From contig CAJXKD010000001.1 in the NCBI GenBank assembly GCA_913055735.1, forward strand, positions 310,001 through 374,000: DNA of 64,000 nt, in the 5' to 3' direction. The position numbers were made by a program, and so were the translations under genes. The notes under the pieces were generated by a model. It searched no databases, was not told where the DNA came from, and saw nothing but the letters and a program-made list of their open reading frames with translations. This stretch comes from an uncultured Rhodospirillales bacterium (GTDB lineage: Bacteria > Pseudomonadota > Alphaproteobacteria > Rhodospirillales > UBA2165). Positions 56,339 through 64,000 of this stretch are shown here, in pieces. Position 1 is the first letter of the stretch, and each line of letters begins with the position of its first letter.

Positions 56339-58114
56339 CTAAATTGCCGCGAGGCAATCCATCACGTCGCCCTGTGGCGCCAGGCCAAGAATGTGACGCC
56401 GGTGCCACAACGCATAGAACAGCAGCACCCACGCCGCCTGCCCATTCCGCCGCGCCGGGTTCCCCTCGAGCCCATTGAACAGCTGTGCCACCGCGTCGGG
56501 CTTGCAGATTTCGGCAATACCCGGCTGTGCCGCCATTAACGGCGCCAAGACGCGGGCCCGCCCGGCGATCCATTCGGCGACCGGCACCGTAAAGCCGCGC
56601 TTCGGGGCGAAAGGCTGCGCTTCGGGCAGCTTCCACTCCAACCATTTCCGGAGAACATATTTGCCCAGGCGGCCACGGATCTTGAGCCCGTCCGGGAGCC
56701 GCATGGCGACGTCGGCAACCTGCGGATCGAGAAACGGCGTCCGCCCCTCGACACCATGAGCCATCAAGCAACGATCCAACTTGATCAAAAGATCATGCGG
56801 CAGCCAGTCGGCGCAATCGGCAGCCTGCGCAGCCTGCAATTTCGTCCACCCCGCTTGGGCCGCGGCACTCTCGTTGGCAGCGAGCCCCGACCGCCATCCG
56901 TCGGTTTCGCGACGCAGAAGACCCAGCTCTTCCAATATTCCGCGCTGACGCATGGGCCGCCCCCCCAGGAACCAGGGCCGCAACAGCCGCCGGTACCGGC
57001 CATAACCGGCAAAAAGTTCGTCACCGCCCTCTCCCGACAGCACCACCTTCAACCCTTGGGCATGGGCAAGCGCACCCAACTTATAAGTTGGGATCACGGC
57101 ATAATCGGCGGCGGGATCGTCGAGCGCGGCGGCAATCGCGGGTAACAGCGTCCAGAAATCCTCTTCGCTGACATCGACACTATGGAATTCGGCGCCCGCC
57201 GCGTCGGCGATGCGCCGGGCGGCCTCCCGTTCATCGGTCGCCCCGGTGCCCGAAAACCCAGCCGTAAACGCCTGCACAGGCTTGTCGTTCAGATCGCGCA
57301 TACAAGCCAGAACGGAAGACGAATCGACACCGCCGGAAAGAAACAAGCCATAAGGAACATCGGCACGCTGGTGCATTTCGACGCTTTCCATCAGCGCCGC
57401 ATCGAGCTGCGCAACGGCCTCTTCCTCCGACCATTTTTCTGCCGGAACGGCAGGCAGGGCAGACTGCCGCGACCGCCCCACAATGCGGCCCTGTTCAATG
57501 ACGAGAGTTTCACCCGGCAAGAGGCGTTCGATCCCCGCAAAAATAGTCGGTGCCCCGGTGGTGAATTGAAGTTGCAGAAGTTCGCCTCGGCGGAGCGGGT
57601 CGATCTCGGGCGTCAGCAGCCCCGACGCGATCAGAGATTGCGGTTCCGACGCGAAGGCGATGCCATCCGCCGTCTTGGAATAGTAGAGCGGCTTTATACC
57701 GAACGGATCGCGCGCCAAAACAAGGCGGTTTGACATTTCATCGGCGATGGCGATGGCATACATGCCGCGCAAACGCCCCCCGAACTCCGTTCCCGTATCG
57801 GCATAGAGTTGCAACGCCGTCTCACTGTCCGAGCGTGTCTTGAAGCGCTCGACGCCAAGCTGTTCACGAAGTTCCACATAGTTGTAGATCTCGCCGTTGG
57901 CGGCGATCGCCGTCTCACGTGGCCCCTGTATCGGCTGCGCCCCGGTATCCAGATCGATGATCGAGAGACGGGTATGGGCGAGGCCGATACCTTTGCCGGC
58001 AAACCGCCCCTCGCCATCGGGACCGCGGTGGGCAAGCGCCGCCGCCAACCTATCAAGAAGCGCGGCGTCGGGCGCTCCACCGCCTTCGGTGGCAACCCCC
58101 GCAATTCCGCACAT
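56339..58114 (-). CDS. asnB: Glutamine-hydrolysing asparagine synthetase (AsnB-type amidotransferase)
   Basis: 591 aa. N-terminal Ntn glutaminase domain with Cys2 (MCGIAGVATEGGG) and RGPDGEGRF. The synthetase domain holds the PP-loop [16 protein letters not shown] and LSGEGGDELFAGYGRYRR. Its position as the last gene of a glycosyltransferase operon suggests it may amidate a sugar acid or a peptide substituent in a surface glycan rather than make free asparagine. Overlaps the upstream glycosyltransferase by one base (TGATG). Confidence 0.92.
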   Translation of the reverse strand: MCGIAGVATEGGGAPDAALLDRLAAALAHRGPDGEGRFAGKGIGLAHTRLSIIDLDTGAQPIQGPRETAIAANGEIYNYVELREQLGVERFKTRSDSETALQLYADTGTEFGGRLRGMYAIAIADEMSNRLVLARDPFGIKPLYYSKTADGIAFASEPQSLIASGLLTPEIDPLRRGELLQLQFTTGAPTIFAGIERLLPGETLVIEQGRIVGRSRQSALPAVPAEKWSEEEAVAQLDAALMESVEMHQRADVPYGLFLSGGVDSSSVLACMRDLNDKPVQAFTAGFSGTGATDEREAARRIADAAGAEFHSVDVSEEDFWTLLPAIAAALDDPAADYAVIPTYKLGALAHAQGLKVVLSGEGGDELFAGYGRYRRLLRPWFLGGRPMRQRGILEELGLLRRETDGWRSGLAANESAAAQAGWTKLQAAQAADCADWLPHDLLIKLDRCLMAHGVEGRTPFLDPQVADVAMRLPDGLKIRGRLGKYVLRKWLEWKLPEAQPFAPKRGFTVPVAEWIAGRARVLAPLMAAQPGIAEICKPDAVAQLFNGLEGNPARRNGQAAWVLLFYALWHRRHILGLAPQGDVMDCLAAI

Positions 58115-59142
58115 CAGCTCGTAACCTGCTCGAAGAAGTTGATGTAGCTTTCGACCACCGTCGCCTCGGTGAAATTGCGTTCATAAACGCCCCGGCCGAG
58201 AACCGCCATGTTGTGACGGAAGTCATCGTCTTCCACCGTCCGTTTAATGGCGCGGGCCAAAGACGGCACATCATCGACAGGAACCAGCAAACCGGTCTCA
58301 CCGTTTTCGATCAGCGTGCCCGGTCCCAATGTATCCGTGGCAACCACCGGCACGCCTTGCGCCCAGGCCTCGATAACGACGTTGCCGAGCGGTTCGTGAC
58401 GCGACGGCGAAACGAACAAATCCGCGGCGGCGAACAAGGCCTCGACATCATCCCGCCAACCCAGGAACCGGACACGGGGTTTAATCCCCAACTGCTCGGC
58501 CAACGCCTCCAATTCGCCCCGCAAAGGGCCTTCACCGGCAAGCCATAGATAAACGTTGGGCACGCGCGAAACGGCCCGCAACAACGTGTCGAAGCCTTTG
58601 TTCTCATGCAGACGGCCGAGCGACAAAATCAACGGTGCGCGCTCCGGCGTGTAGAACGTGCTGCGGGGAACCGGCGGCATGATGTCACCGCTGACGAAAT
58701 TCGGGAGGTAGTGGACCCGATCCTCGCGCCAACCGTTTTTGACCAAATAGTCGGCGATGTCCGCCGTGTTGGCGATGAGGTGGTCGCAGTTCTTGTAATA
58801 TTTGAGGTTGTAGTAGCCACCCAGGCGGCCGACATGCACAAAACGGCCGCGCGACTTCGGGACCGCCGATGTCGCCCTGTTCATCCAACTCAAGACGATG
58901 TCGGGCTTGAACTCGCGGATCATCCGGTCGAGGGCGAAACGCGTCATGGGATCGAAGCGGCGCCCATAGCGCAACAGGTCGGGTTCTATGCCCGCCTCGC
59001 GCAGCTTACGCGTCCGGACCTCATGGTCGCGAATGGCGACACGTTGCTGCACGCCCGCGCGGTCAAGCGCGATCACCAGCCGCGTAAAGAATGCCTCGGC
59101 ACCGCCATACTGCGCGCCGGACATGCATTGCAATACCTTCAT
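58114..59142 (-). CDS. Glycosyltransferase family 4
   Basis: 342 aa GT-B enzyme. N-terminal MSGAQYGGAEAFFTRLVIAL acceptor-domain loop; C-terminal domain with LILSLGRLHENKGFDTLLRA and the nucleotide-sugar E-x7-E motif in SPSRHEPLGNVVIEAWAQGV. Overlaps the upstream gene by 4 bp (ATGA) and asnB by one base. Sugar specificity unknown; role in LPS or capsule assembly inferred from context. Confidence 0.92.
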   Translation of the reverse strand: MKVLQCMSGAQYGGAEAFFTRLVIALDRAGVQQRVAIRDHEVRTRKLREAGIEPDLLRYGRRFDPMTRFALDRMIREFKPDIVLSWMNRATSAVPKSRGRFVHVGRLGGYYNLKYYKNCDHLIANTADIADYLVKNGWREDRVHYLPNFVSGDIMPPVPRSTFYTPERAPLILSLGRLHENKGFDTLLRAVSRVPNVYLWLAGEGPLRGELEALAEQLGIKPRVRFLGWRDDVEALFAAADLFVSPSRHEPLGNVVIEAWAQGVPVVATDTLGPGTLIENGETGLLVPVDDVPSLARAIKRTVEDDDFRHNMAVLGRGVYERNFTEATVVESYINFFEQVTS

Positions 59143-60176
59143 GCTGGGATCAACTCCTCAAAAGCGGCCGCCGCTTGCGGCCAGCCCCATCTTCCCTGTT
59201 TGTCGAGAGCCGCCAGATGCTGGCGGCGCCAAAGGTCGTCATTTTCCAAAAGCCGGACAGCGGCTTCCGCAAACGCCTGATCGGTCGCGGCAACGGCGCC
59301 GGTTTTCCCGTCGATCACCCGTTCCACAACCGAGCCCAAACGCTGAACCACAGCCGGCACGCCCGCAGCCTGAGCTTCCCCAACCGCCAAACAAAACGTT
59401 TCGTTGATGTCGCCTTTATATAGCATCATCCGGGCATCGCGGAACTCCTGAATGAGCTGCGGTTTCGATACCGGACCACGCAAGACAACACCGGCACTGG
59501 CAAGATCTCGCGCCCGCGCCAAGACGTTTTCCATGGCCTCGTTTTTGGCATCGCCCACCGCGCCATAGGTTGCCGCGCCGGTAAATAGATGAAGCTCCGC
59601 ATCGGGGACACGGGGGCGGATATCCCGCGCCCAAAGCTCCAGCAGCCAATCCAAGGAGCGTAGTGGATTCGACGTAAAGATCGCGCGGCGTGGCGGCGTG
59701 TTTTCCCTCGGACGGGCATGCAGGAATGCATCCGCAATTCCATAAGGAATGACGATACGCTCGGCACCAGGCGCCCACGCGGGATACGTGGTGACGTGAT
59801 AGTCACCGAGGAACACGATCGCCGGCTTCAGCCGCCACAATTTCGAGAGGTAGCGCCATTTCATCAAATAGCGCGCCGGATTGTGGATCCAGAAAACCGT
59901 ACGGCGCGCCTTGGGCATCAACGGCAGCAACTTGTCGCCGCGATTGGCGATATAGAGATCAGCCGTCTCCGGCAACCCGTCCGAGATCGGCGCCCAATCC
60001 ACGCCGTCAATCACCTCGGCCCGCGAACAATTGTTTCGCACCAGAACCTCGTGACCACGTGCGGCAAGTTCGCGGGTCAAATAGACGATCGCCGACTCGA
60101 CGCCGCCCAACGGACCGGCTTCAGGGCTCCGTCCGTCAAATACAATGCCATCATCGGCAAGGACGATCCGCGCCAC
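59139..60176 (-). CDS. Glycosyltransferase, GT4-like (paralogue of the one at 61.9 kb)
   Basis: 345 aa from GTG 60176, which overlaps the upstream stop (TAGTG); a longer frame is rejected. It begins VARIVLADDGIVFDGRSPEA, then GPLGGVESAIVYLTRELAARGHEV, closely similar to the operon's first gene. PYGIADAF, NPLRSLDWLLELW and FCLAVGEAQAAGVPAV (with E-x-x-AAGVP) define the GT-B donor site. Confidence 0.88.
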   Translation of the reverse strand: MARIVLADDGIVFDGRSPEAGPLGGVESAIVYLTRELAARGHEVLVRNNCSRAEVIDGVDWAPISDGLPETADLYIANRGDKLLPLMPKARRTVFWIHNPARYLMKWRYLSKLWRLKPAIVFLGDYHVTTYPAWAPGAERIVIPYGIADAFLHARPRENTPPRRAIFTSNPLRSLDWLLELWARDIRPRVPDAELHLFTGAATYGAVGDAKNEAMENVLARARDLASAGVVLRGPVSKPQLIQEFRDARMMLYKGDINETFCLAVGEAQAAGVPAVVQRLGSVVERVIDGKTGAVAATDQAFAEAAVRLLENDDLWRRQHLAALDKQGRWGWPQAAAAFEELIPA

Positions 60177-60946
60177 TAGTTGTCCTCGAGCTTGGCTTTG
60201 AGATGGGAAATCAACGGATACAAACCCGCGAACAGCGCAATCAACAGACCGTAGCCGCCTTCCCGGTATCCCTTGCGGGCGACGTAGCATTTCAAGAAAC
60301 GCGAAAACAACCGCCGCACGTTGTTAGCGGTGGACCCGATCTCTCCCGCCTCGCACAGATCCTTTGCGCGCGCCGTAGAATAGGAATCGAGACGCCGGAT
60401 CATATCGGAGATGTCGCGGTCGACGTAATGACGCAAACGGTTTTGGAGCTGAGGCCCCCGCCGCCCCGACCAGATCAATGCCGGATGAACCCGCTGGTCG
60501 CCCCATTGTTTCACGCCGCGGCGAAACAGCCCAGGATAAGCCGCCTTTCCGAACGACGCCCCCCAACCGTACCGGACCAGACGGTCGCCGATATAGTTAT
60601 CGACGGGAATTTCGTGCCAGTCGAACTCGGTCGTGGCGATCACCTGCCGAATTTCCTCGGCCAACTCAGGCGGCACATGCTCGTCCGCATCCACTTCGAG
60701 GACCCACTCGTTCCGGCACGCCGAGATGCCGGCATTGCGCCGCGCGCCCTCCTTGTCCCAGGCGCCTTCGATCAGGCGGCTGGTGAAACGCGCGGCGACT
60801 TCTTTCGACCGGTCGGTGCACCGGTCGAGCAGGACGACGATCTCATCCGCAAAGGCGAGCTTTTCGAGACACGCAGCGAGGCGCGCTTCCTCGTTGTGAA
60901 CGCTGATCACCGCGGACAGGGTCGGTCCATTTTCCGACGCGCTCAT
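60176..60946 (-). CDS. Glycosyltransferase family 2 (WaaE/LPS-core type)
   Basis: 256 aa from ATG 60946 (ATGA overlap with the upstream gene). GT-A fold: LSAVISVHNEEARLAACLEK, VVLLDRCTDRSKEVA, and the DxD motif in VLEVDADEHVP. The C-terminal half (DYI..LDSYSTARAKDL) matches the WaaE/KdtX-like group that adds glucose or related sugars to the LPS inner core. Confidence 0.9.
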   Translation of the reverse strand: MSASENGPTLSAVISVHNEEARLAACLEKLAFADEIVVLLDRCTDRSKEVAARFTSRLIEGAWDKEGARRNAGISACRNEWVLEVDADEHVPPELAEEIRQVIATTEFDWHEIPVDNYIGDRLVRYGWGASFGKAAYPGLFRRGVKQWGDQRVHPALIWSGRRGPQLQNRLRHYVDRDISDMIRRLDSYSTARAKDLCEAGEIGSTANNVRRLFSRFLKCYVARKGYREGGYGLLIALFAGLYPLISHLKAKLEDN

Positions 60947-61929
60947 TCCTTGCGACCCTCGCATTTTTGCCAAAGCTGGCGCGCCGCGTCTTCCGCCATG
61001 TCCACCGTCAAACTATCCATCAGCGAGTCGCTGTTCCGAAAATCGAAATTCTCGGGAAATATCTCATCAAAATCCAGCTTGGTGCGCACCACCGCCGTGT
61101 GGTCGCCCCAGGGCGCATACAGGCTCTCCTGGGTTGGCCCGAACAAACCCAGGGTGGGGATTCCCGTTGCCGCCGCCAAATGCATCAACCCCGAATCATT
61201 GCCGATATACATGGCACAGCGTTTCAAACAAGCGGCAACCGTCAACAAGTCCAACCCGCCGACCAGATCGATGCGCTGCACCTCGGGTACCGCCTGAATG
61301 AGGCGTAACGCCGAGGCACGCTCCTCCGCCAGACCGAAAAGCGCAACACACGCGTTTGGAAGAATGTTGTTGGTCGAGGTCAACCGCGCCACCAAATCGG
61401 CGAAGTTCTCCGGCCGCCAGGTTTTCGCCGTCCAATTGGCCGTCGGTCCGATGGCGAGAACCGGCGACCCATCAGGAATCAGCATTGCTGCTTGCTCGCG
61501 ATGTTCGTCATCGATCCAGACGGTCGGCGGCGGCGGCACGTCGAGATCCAGCACCCGCGCAAGACGCCGGATGCGGTGCATCGACCGGCCATCCCGCGGC
61601 ATCCCCCGGCGCCGTTTGCGCATCAAAAGATATGTCAGAGGCGCATTGCGCAGATCGACAATCAGGTCCCAGAACGTCCCCGTACACCGCGCCCAAAGCT
61701 CGACCCAATGAAGGGACAACAGCATCTTGTTGAGTACGATCAAGCGATCCAGGCCTGGAACTGCCTCGAACAAGGGTGCGGCCGTTGCGCCACAAGCGAC
61801 GGTGATCCGGGCGCCGGGATACTGGCGGATTACATGGTCGAGAAGGCCCGTCGATAGAATGGCATCGCCCACCCGTGTCGACGATACAAAAAGGATTCGT
61901 GGTGTCCTCGCGCCCTCACTCACGACCAT
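60943..61929 (-). CDS. Glycosyltransferase family 9 (heptosyltransferase-like)
   Basis: 328 aa from ATG 61929; a GTG at 61923 would give a tidy GTGA overlap and is equally possible. ILFVSSTRVGDAILSTGLLD at the N-terminus, WTAKTWRPENFADLVARL in the linker, and the donor-site MYIGNDSGLMHLAAATGIPT typical of WaaC/WaaF-type ADP-heptose transferases. Suggests that this operon builds LPS core. Confidence 0.92.
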   Translation of the reverse strand: MVVSEGARTPRILFVSSTRVGDAILSTGLLDHVIRQYPGARITVACGATAAPLFEAVPGLDRLIVLNKMLLSLHWVELWARCTGTFWDLIVDLRNAPLTYLLMRKRRRGMPRDGRSMHRIRRLARVLDLDVPPPPTVWIDDEHREQAAMLIPDGSPVLAIGPTANWTAKTWRPENFADLVARLTSTNNILPNACVALFGLAEERASALRLIQAVPEVQRIDLVGGLDLLTVAACLKRCAMYIGNDSGLMHLAAATGIPTLGLFGPTQESLYAPWGDHTAVVRTKLDFDEIFPENFDFRNSDSLMDSLTVDMAEDAARQLWQKCEGRKE

Positions 61930-62960
61930 AGGGCCTCGAAATCGATCGCCGCGGCATCCCAACCGCGCTTGGTCTGCAAGATGCGCGCATCGCGGTGCAA
62001 GCTGTTGTACAGGGCCGAGTCCTTGCCCAGCAAATCGACGGTGACATTGACGAATGCATCGGTATCGGGAACCAGATAACCGGTACGGCCGTTGTGCACG
62101 CGTTCTCCGACCGCGCCGGCACCGGCCCTGTCGGCCAGCACGACGGCAGGCAGACCGACGGCCTGGCTTTCGGCAATGGTCGATCCGTACATCTCGCCCG
62201 AGATCACGGGATACAGATGAACCCGCGCGGCACGGTACGCCGCTGCCATGGCATCATCGCCTCCGGGCGCCTTGATGATGACGCCGTCAGCGGCGCCATC
62301 CCGTGCTTCTTCAAAGACATCTTCGAGACGTTCCGGCACTTTGCCTTCCATCGCCGCCTTGGCGAGCGAGGCGGAAAACAATTGAAGTTCGGCATTTTCG
62401 CACTTCGGCCGAATCCGTTCCCGCCATAAACGGATGATCCGCTGCATTCCGTGCAGCGGGTGGGTCGTCACAACGGCGATAGGCTTAGCGGCAGGTTCGG
62501 CGGGCTCTGCCAAATAGCTCTCACCGATGCCCGGAGCGACGACGGCTTCGCGAAAGTCGCGCCAGGATTTCCATAGTCGTCTTTGGTAGGTGCTGACAAA
62601 CGTTACCACCGGCTTATGCCGTTCGAGGACGGCTTGGTTGGGCGGCTCGTTGAGCATCTTGGGATGCGACCAGACCCATAGAACCATCTTGCCCGCGTCG
62701 GATAGCTCGCCGAGCAACGCCGGTTTTCGATGGGCGATCAAAACGTCCGCACCGGGTGGCCGCGGACTGTCCCAGGGCAGCCATTGCACCCCGTCGATAT
62801 TCTCCATCTCCTCGCAGCGGTTGATAGCGGTCACGTCATGGCCGCGCGCCGCAAGCGCCGACGCCAGCTGAGCAAAGGCTTTTTCTGCCCCGCCCAATGG
62901 ACGCACCGCGGGCGTTCCACCATCGAAAGGAATGGAGTCGTCAATCAGTACGATACGCAT
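61920..62960 (-). CDS. Glycosyltransferase family 4-like, first gene of the glycan operon
   Basis: 346 aa from ATG 62960 (MRIVLIDDSIPFDGGTPAVR, then PLGGAEKAFAQLASALAARG). ATG 62990 is an alternative. The C-terminal donor domain contains VTTHPLHGMQRIIRLW, GSTIAESQAVGLPAVVLADR and PDTDAFVNVTVDLL. It is a diverged duplicate of the gene at 59139. Six genes (this one to asnB) run on with 1-10 bp overlaps. Confidence 0.88.
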   Translation of the reverse strand: MRIVLIDDSIPFDGGTPAVRPLGGAEKAFAQLASALAARGHDVTAINRCEEMENIDGVQWLPWDSPRPPGADVLIAHRKPALLGELSDAGKMVLWVWSHPKMLNEPPNQAVLERHKPVVTFVSTYQRRLWKSWRDFREAVVAPGIGESYLAEPAEPAAKPIAVVTTHPLHGMQRIIRLWRERIRPKCENAELQLFSASLAKAAMEGKVPERLEDVFEEARDGAADGVIIKAPGGDDAMAAAYRAARVHLYPVISGEMYGSTIAESQAVGLPAVVLADRAGAGAVGERVHNGRTGYLVPDTDAFVNVTVDLLGKDSALYNSLHRDARILQTKRGWDAAAIDFEALWS

Positions 62961-63103
62961 GGCTGGGTTATACGCGGCAGCCGCTTTCATGGAAAGAGCG
63001 AAACCCTTGATAATTTTGGGGTTTTGCGCTGCTTGCCGGATCCCGGGCACGCCCTATATGGTGATATAAGAGGCGCGTCCGGCTTGCCCCTTGGGAAATC
63101 CGC

Positions 63104-64000
63104 ATGGAAAACACAAAATTCGCTTATCTCGAGACTCGCGGCGTAATCCGTATTGCGGGCGACGACGCGCGGACGTTTTTGCAGGGATTGATTTCCAATG
63201 ACGTCGACAAGGTTTCCGAAAGCCGCGCCGTCTATGCCGCCTTTTTGACGCCTCAAGGCAAATACCTATTCGACTTTTTCGTCGCACAGGGTCCGGACGG
63301 GCCGAACGACCTGCTTCTCGATTGCGAGGCCAGCCGGTTCGACGATTTCCTCAAGCGTCTCAAACTTTACAAGCTGCGCGCCAAAGTCACGCTGAGTGAT
63401 GCCCGCACCGAATTGAAAGTTGCCGCCATCTTTGATGAAGACGCCGCCGACACCTTGGGACTCGCGAAGGACGCGGGCGCCGCCGCAACCCTCGGCGGCG
63501 GTGTTGCCTTCGTCGATCCGCGCCTCGCCGATGCGGGCGTACGCGTCATTCTTCCCGCCGGAAGCAACGCGCTGGACGAACTGACGCAGGCCACCACCGA
63601 CGATTATGACAGGCACCGTTTGGCGCTGGGTTTGCCAGACGGCAGCGCCGACATCGAGGTGGAGAAGGCAACGCTCTTGGAAAGCGGGTTCGAGGACCTC
63701 AACGGCGTCGACTTCAACAAGGGCTGCTATATGGGGCAGGAATTGACGGCGCGCACCAAATACCGGGGCCTGGTCAAGAAACGCCTGATGCCGGTCACCT
63801 TGGATGGCCCGTTGCCCGCGCCCGGCACGGAAATCACCATCGACGGCCGCAATGCCGGCGAAATTCGGTCCGGCCGCGACGAGCATGCCATCGCGCTGTT
63901 GCGCCTCGACGCCGTAGAAAAAGCGAACGCCGGCGACCGATTGACCGCGGGAAGTACCACGGTTGTCCCCGACACGCCCGATTGGATGAACCTGCCGGAA
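63104..64000 (+). CDS. ygfZ: Folate-binding protein YgfZ (tRNA-modifying/Fe-S repair), 3' end outside window
   Basis: 299 codons visible, open at the window edge. GcvT-like fold: DDARTFLQGLISNDVDKVSE at the N-terminus, AAFLTPQGKYLFDFFV, and the YgfZ signature KGCYMGQELTARTKYRG with its redox Cys at about residue 208. It binds tetrahydrofolate and supports Fe-S enzymes such as MiaB. Divergent from the glycan operon with 143 bp between starts. Confidence 0.93.
   Translation, partial: MENTKFAYLETRGVIRIAGDDARTFLQGLISNDVDKVSESRAVYAAFLTPQGKYLFDFFVAQGPDGPNDLLLDCEASRFDDFLKRLKLYKLRAKVTLSDARTELKVAAIFDEDAADTLGLAKDAGAAATLGGGVAFVDPRLADAGVRVILPAGSNALDELTQATTDDYDRHRLALGLPDGSADIEVEKATLLESGFEDLNGVDFNKGCYMGQELTARTKYRGLVKKRLMPVTLDGPLPAPGTEITIDGRNAGEIRSGRDEHAIALLRLDAVEKANAGDRLTAGSTTVVPDTPDWMNLPE

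Overview
The window is a GC-rich chromosomal segment of an alphaproteobacterium, most likely Rhodospirillales-like. This rests on gene content: a FixJ-type regulator tail, an RpoH paralogue, the Ppx-RlmE and GuaB-RsmB-GuaA neighbourhoods, ATM1-type ABC exporter and LigAB/PobA aromatic degradation. No ribosomal RNA is present, so the taxon is an inference from family resemblance only.

Layout: 1-1.3 kb, end of a FixJ-type regulator and an rpoH paralogue. 1.4-2.9 kb, psd-pssA (phosphatidylethanolamine synthesis). 2.9-9.9 kb, a ThDP enzyme and a padR-MFP-RND efflux operon. 9.9-11.2 kb, an ACMSD-type amidohydrolase and tRNA-Gln(CTG). 11.7-14.1 kb, a soluble chemoreceptor with a flavohaemoglobin-type globin and three PAS domains. 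14.3-21.6 kb, housekeeping genes (ppx, rlmE, guaB, rsmB, guaA). 21.6-22.9 kb, a 1.29 kb AT-richer insert between two copies of the guaA 3' end, with no integrase. 22.9-31 kb, esterase, transporters, parvulin, a cobalamin riboswitch with a lone CbiM-like permease, ATM1 exporter and envelope proteins.

31.2-36.8 kb holds acuI, pyrC and what I read as a selenoneine locus. It has a SelD/SenC whose active-site codon is an in-frame TGA (selenocysteine) followed by a SECIS-like hairpin, an EgtB-like SenA and a TIGR04348-type SenB glycosyltransferase. The logic would be: SenC makes selenophosphate, SenB makes a selenosugar, SenA joins selenium to hercynine. EgtD (hercynine synthesis) is not in the window. 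36.8-41.2 kb holds an IclR regulator and a tungstate uptake operon (tupBCA) with a convergent HTH/binding-protein regulator; tungstate and selenocysteine often meet in formate dehydrogenase, but that link is inferred.

41.3-46.2 kb: HtrA-like protease, two tandem DMT exporters, a thioesterase. 46.2-56.3 kb: an aromatic/lignin-type catabolic region (GMC oxidoreductase, LigB, LigA, PobA, hydrolase, YCII-like, VOC protein, MarR). 56.3-63 kb: a tightly overlapping surface-glycan operon (five glycosyltransferases plus AsnB). The window ends inside ygfZ.

The most notable items are the Sec-encoding senC within a sen locus, the guaA-bounded integrase-less mini-island, and the globin-PAS3-MCP fusion with a recently duplicated PAS module.
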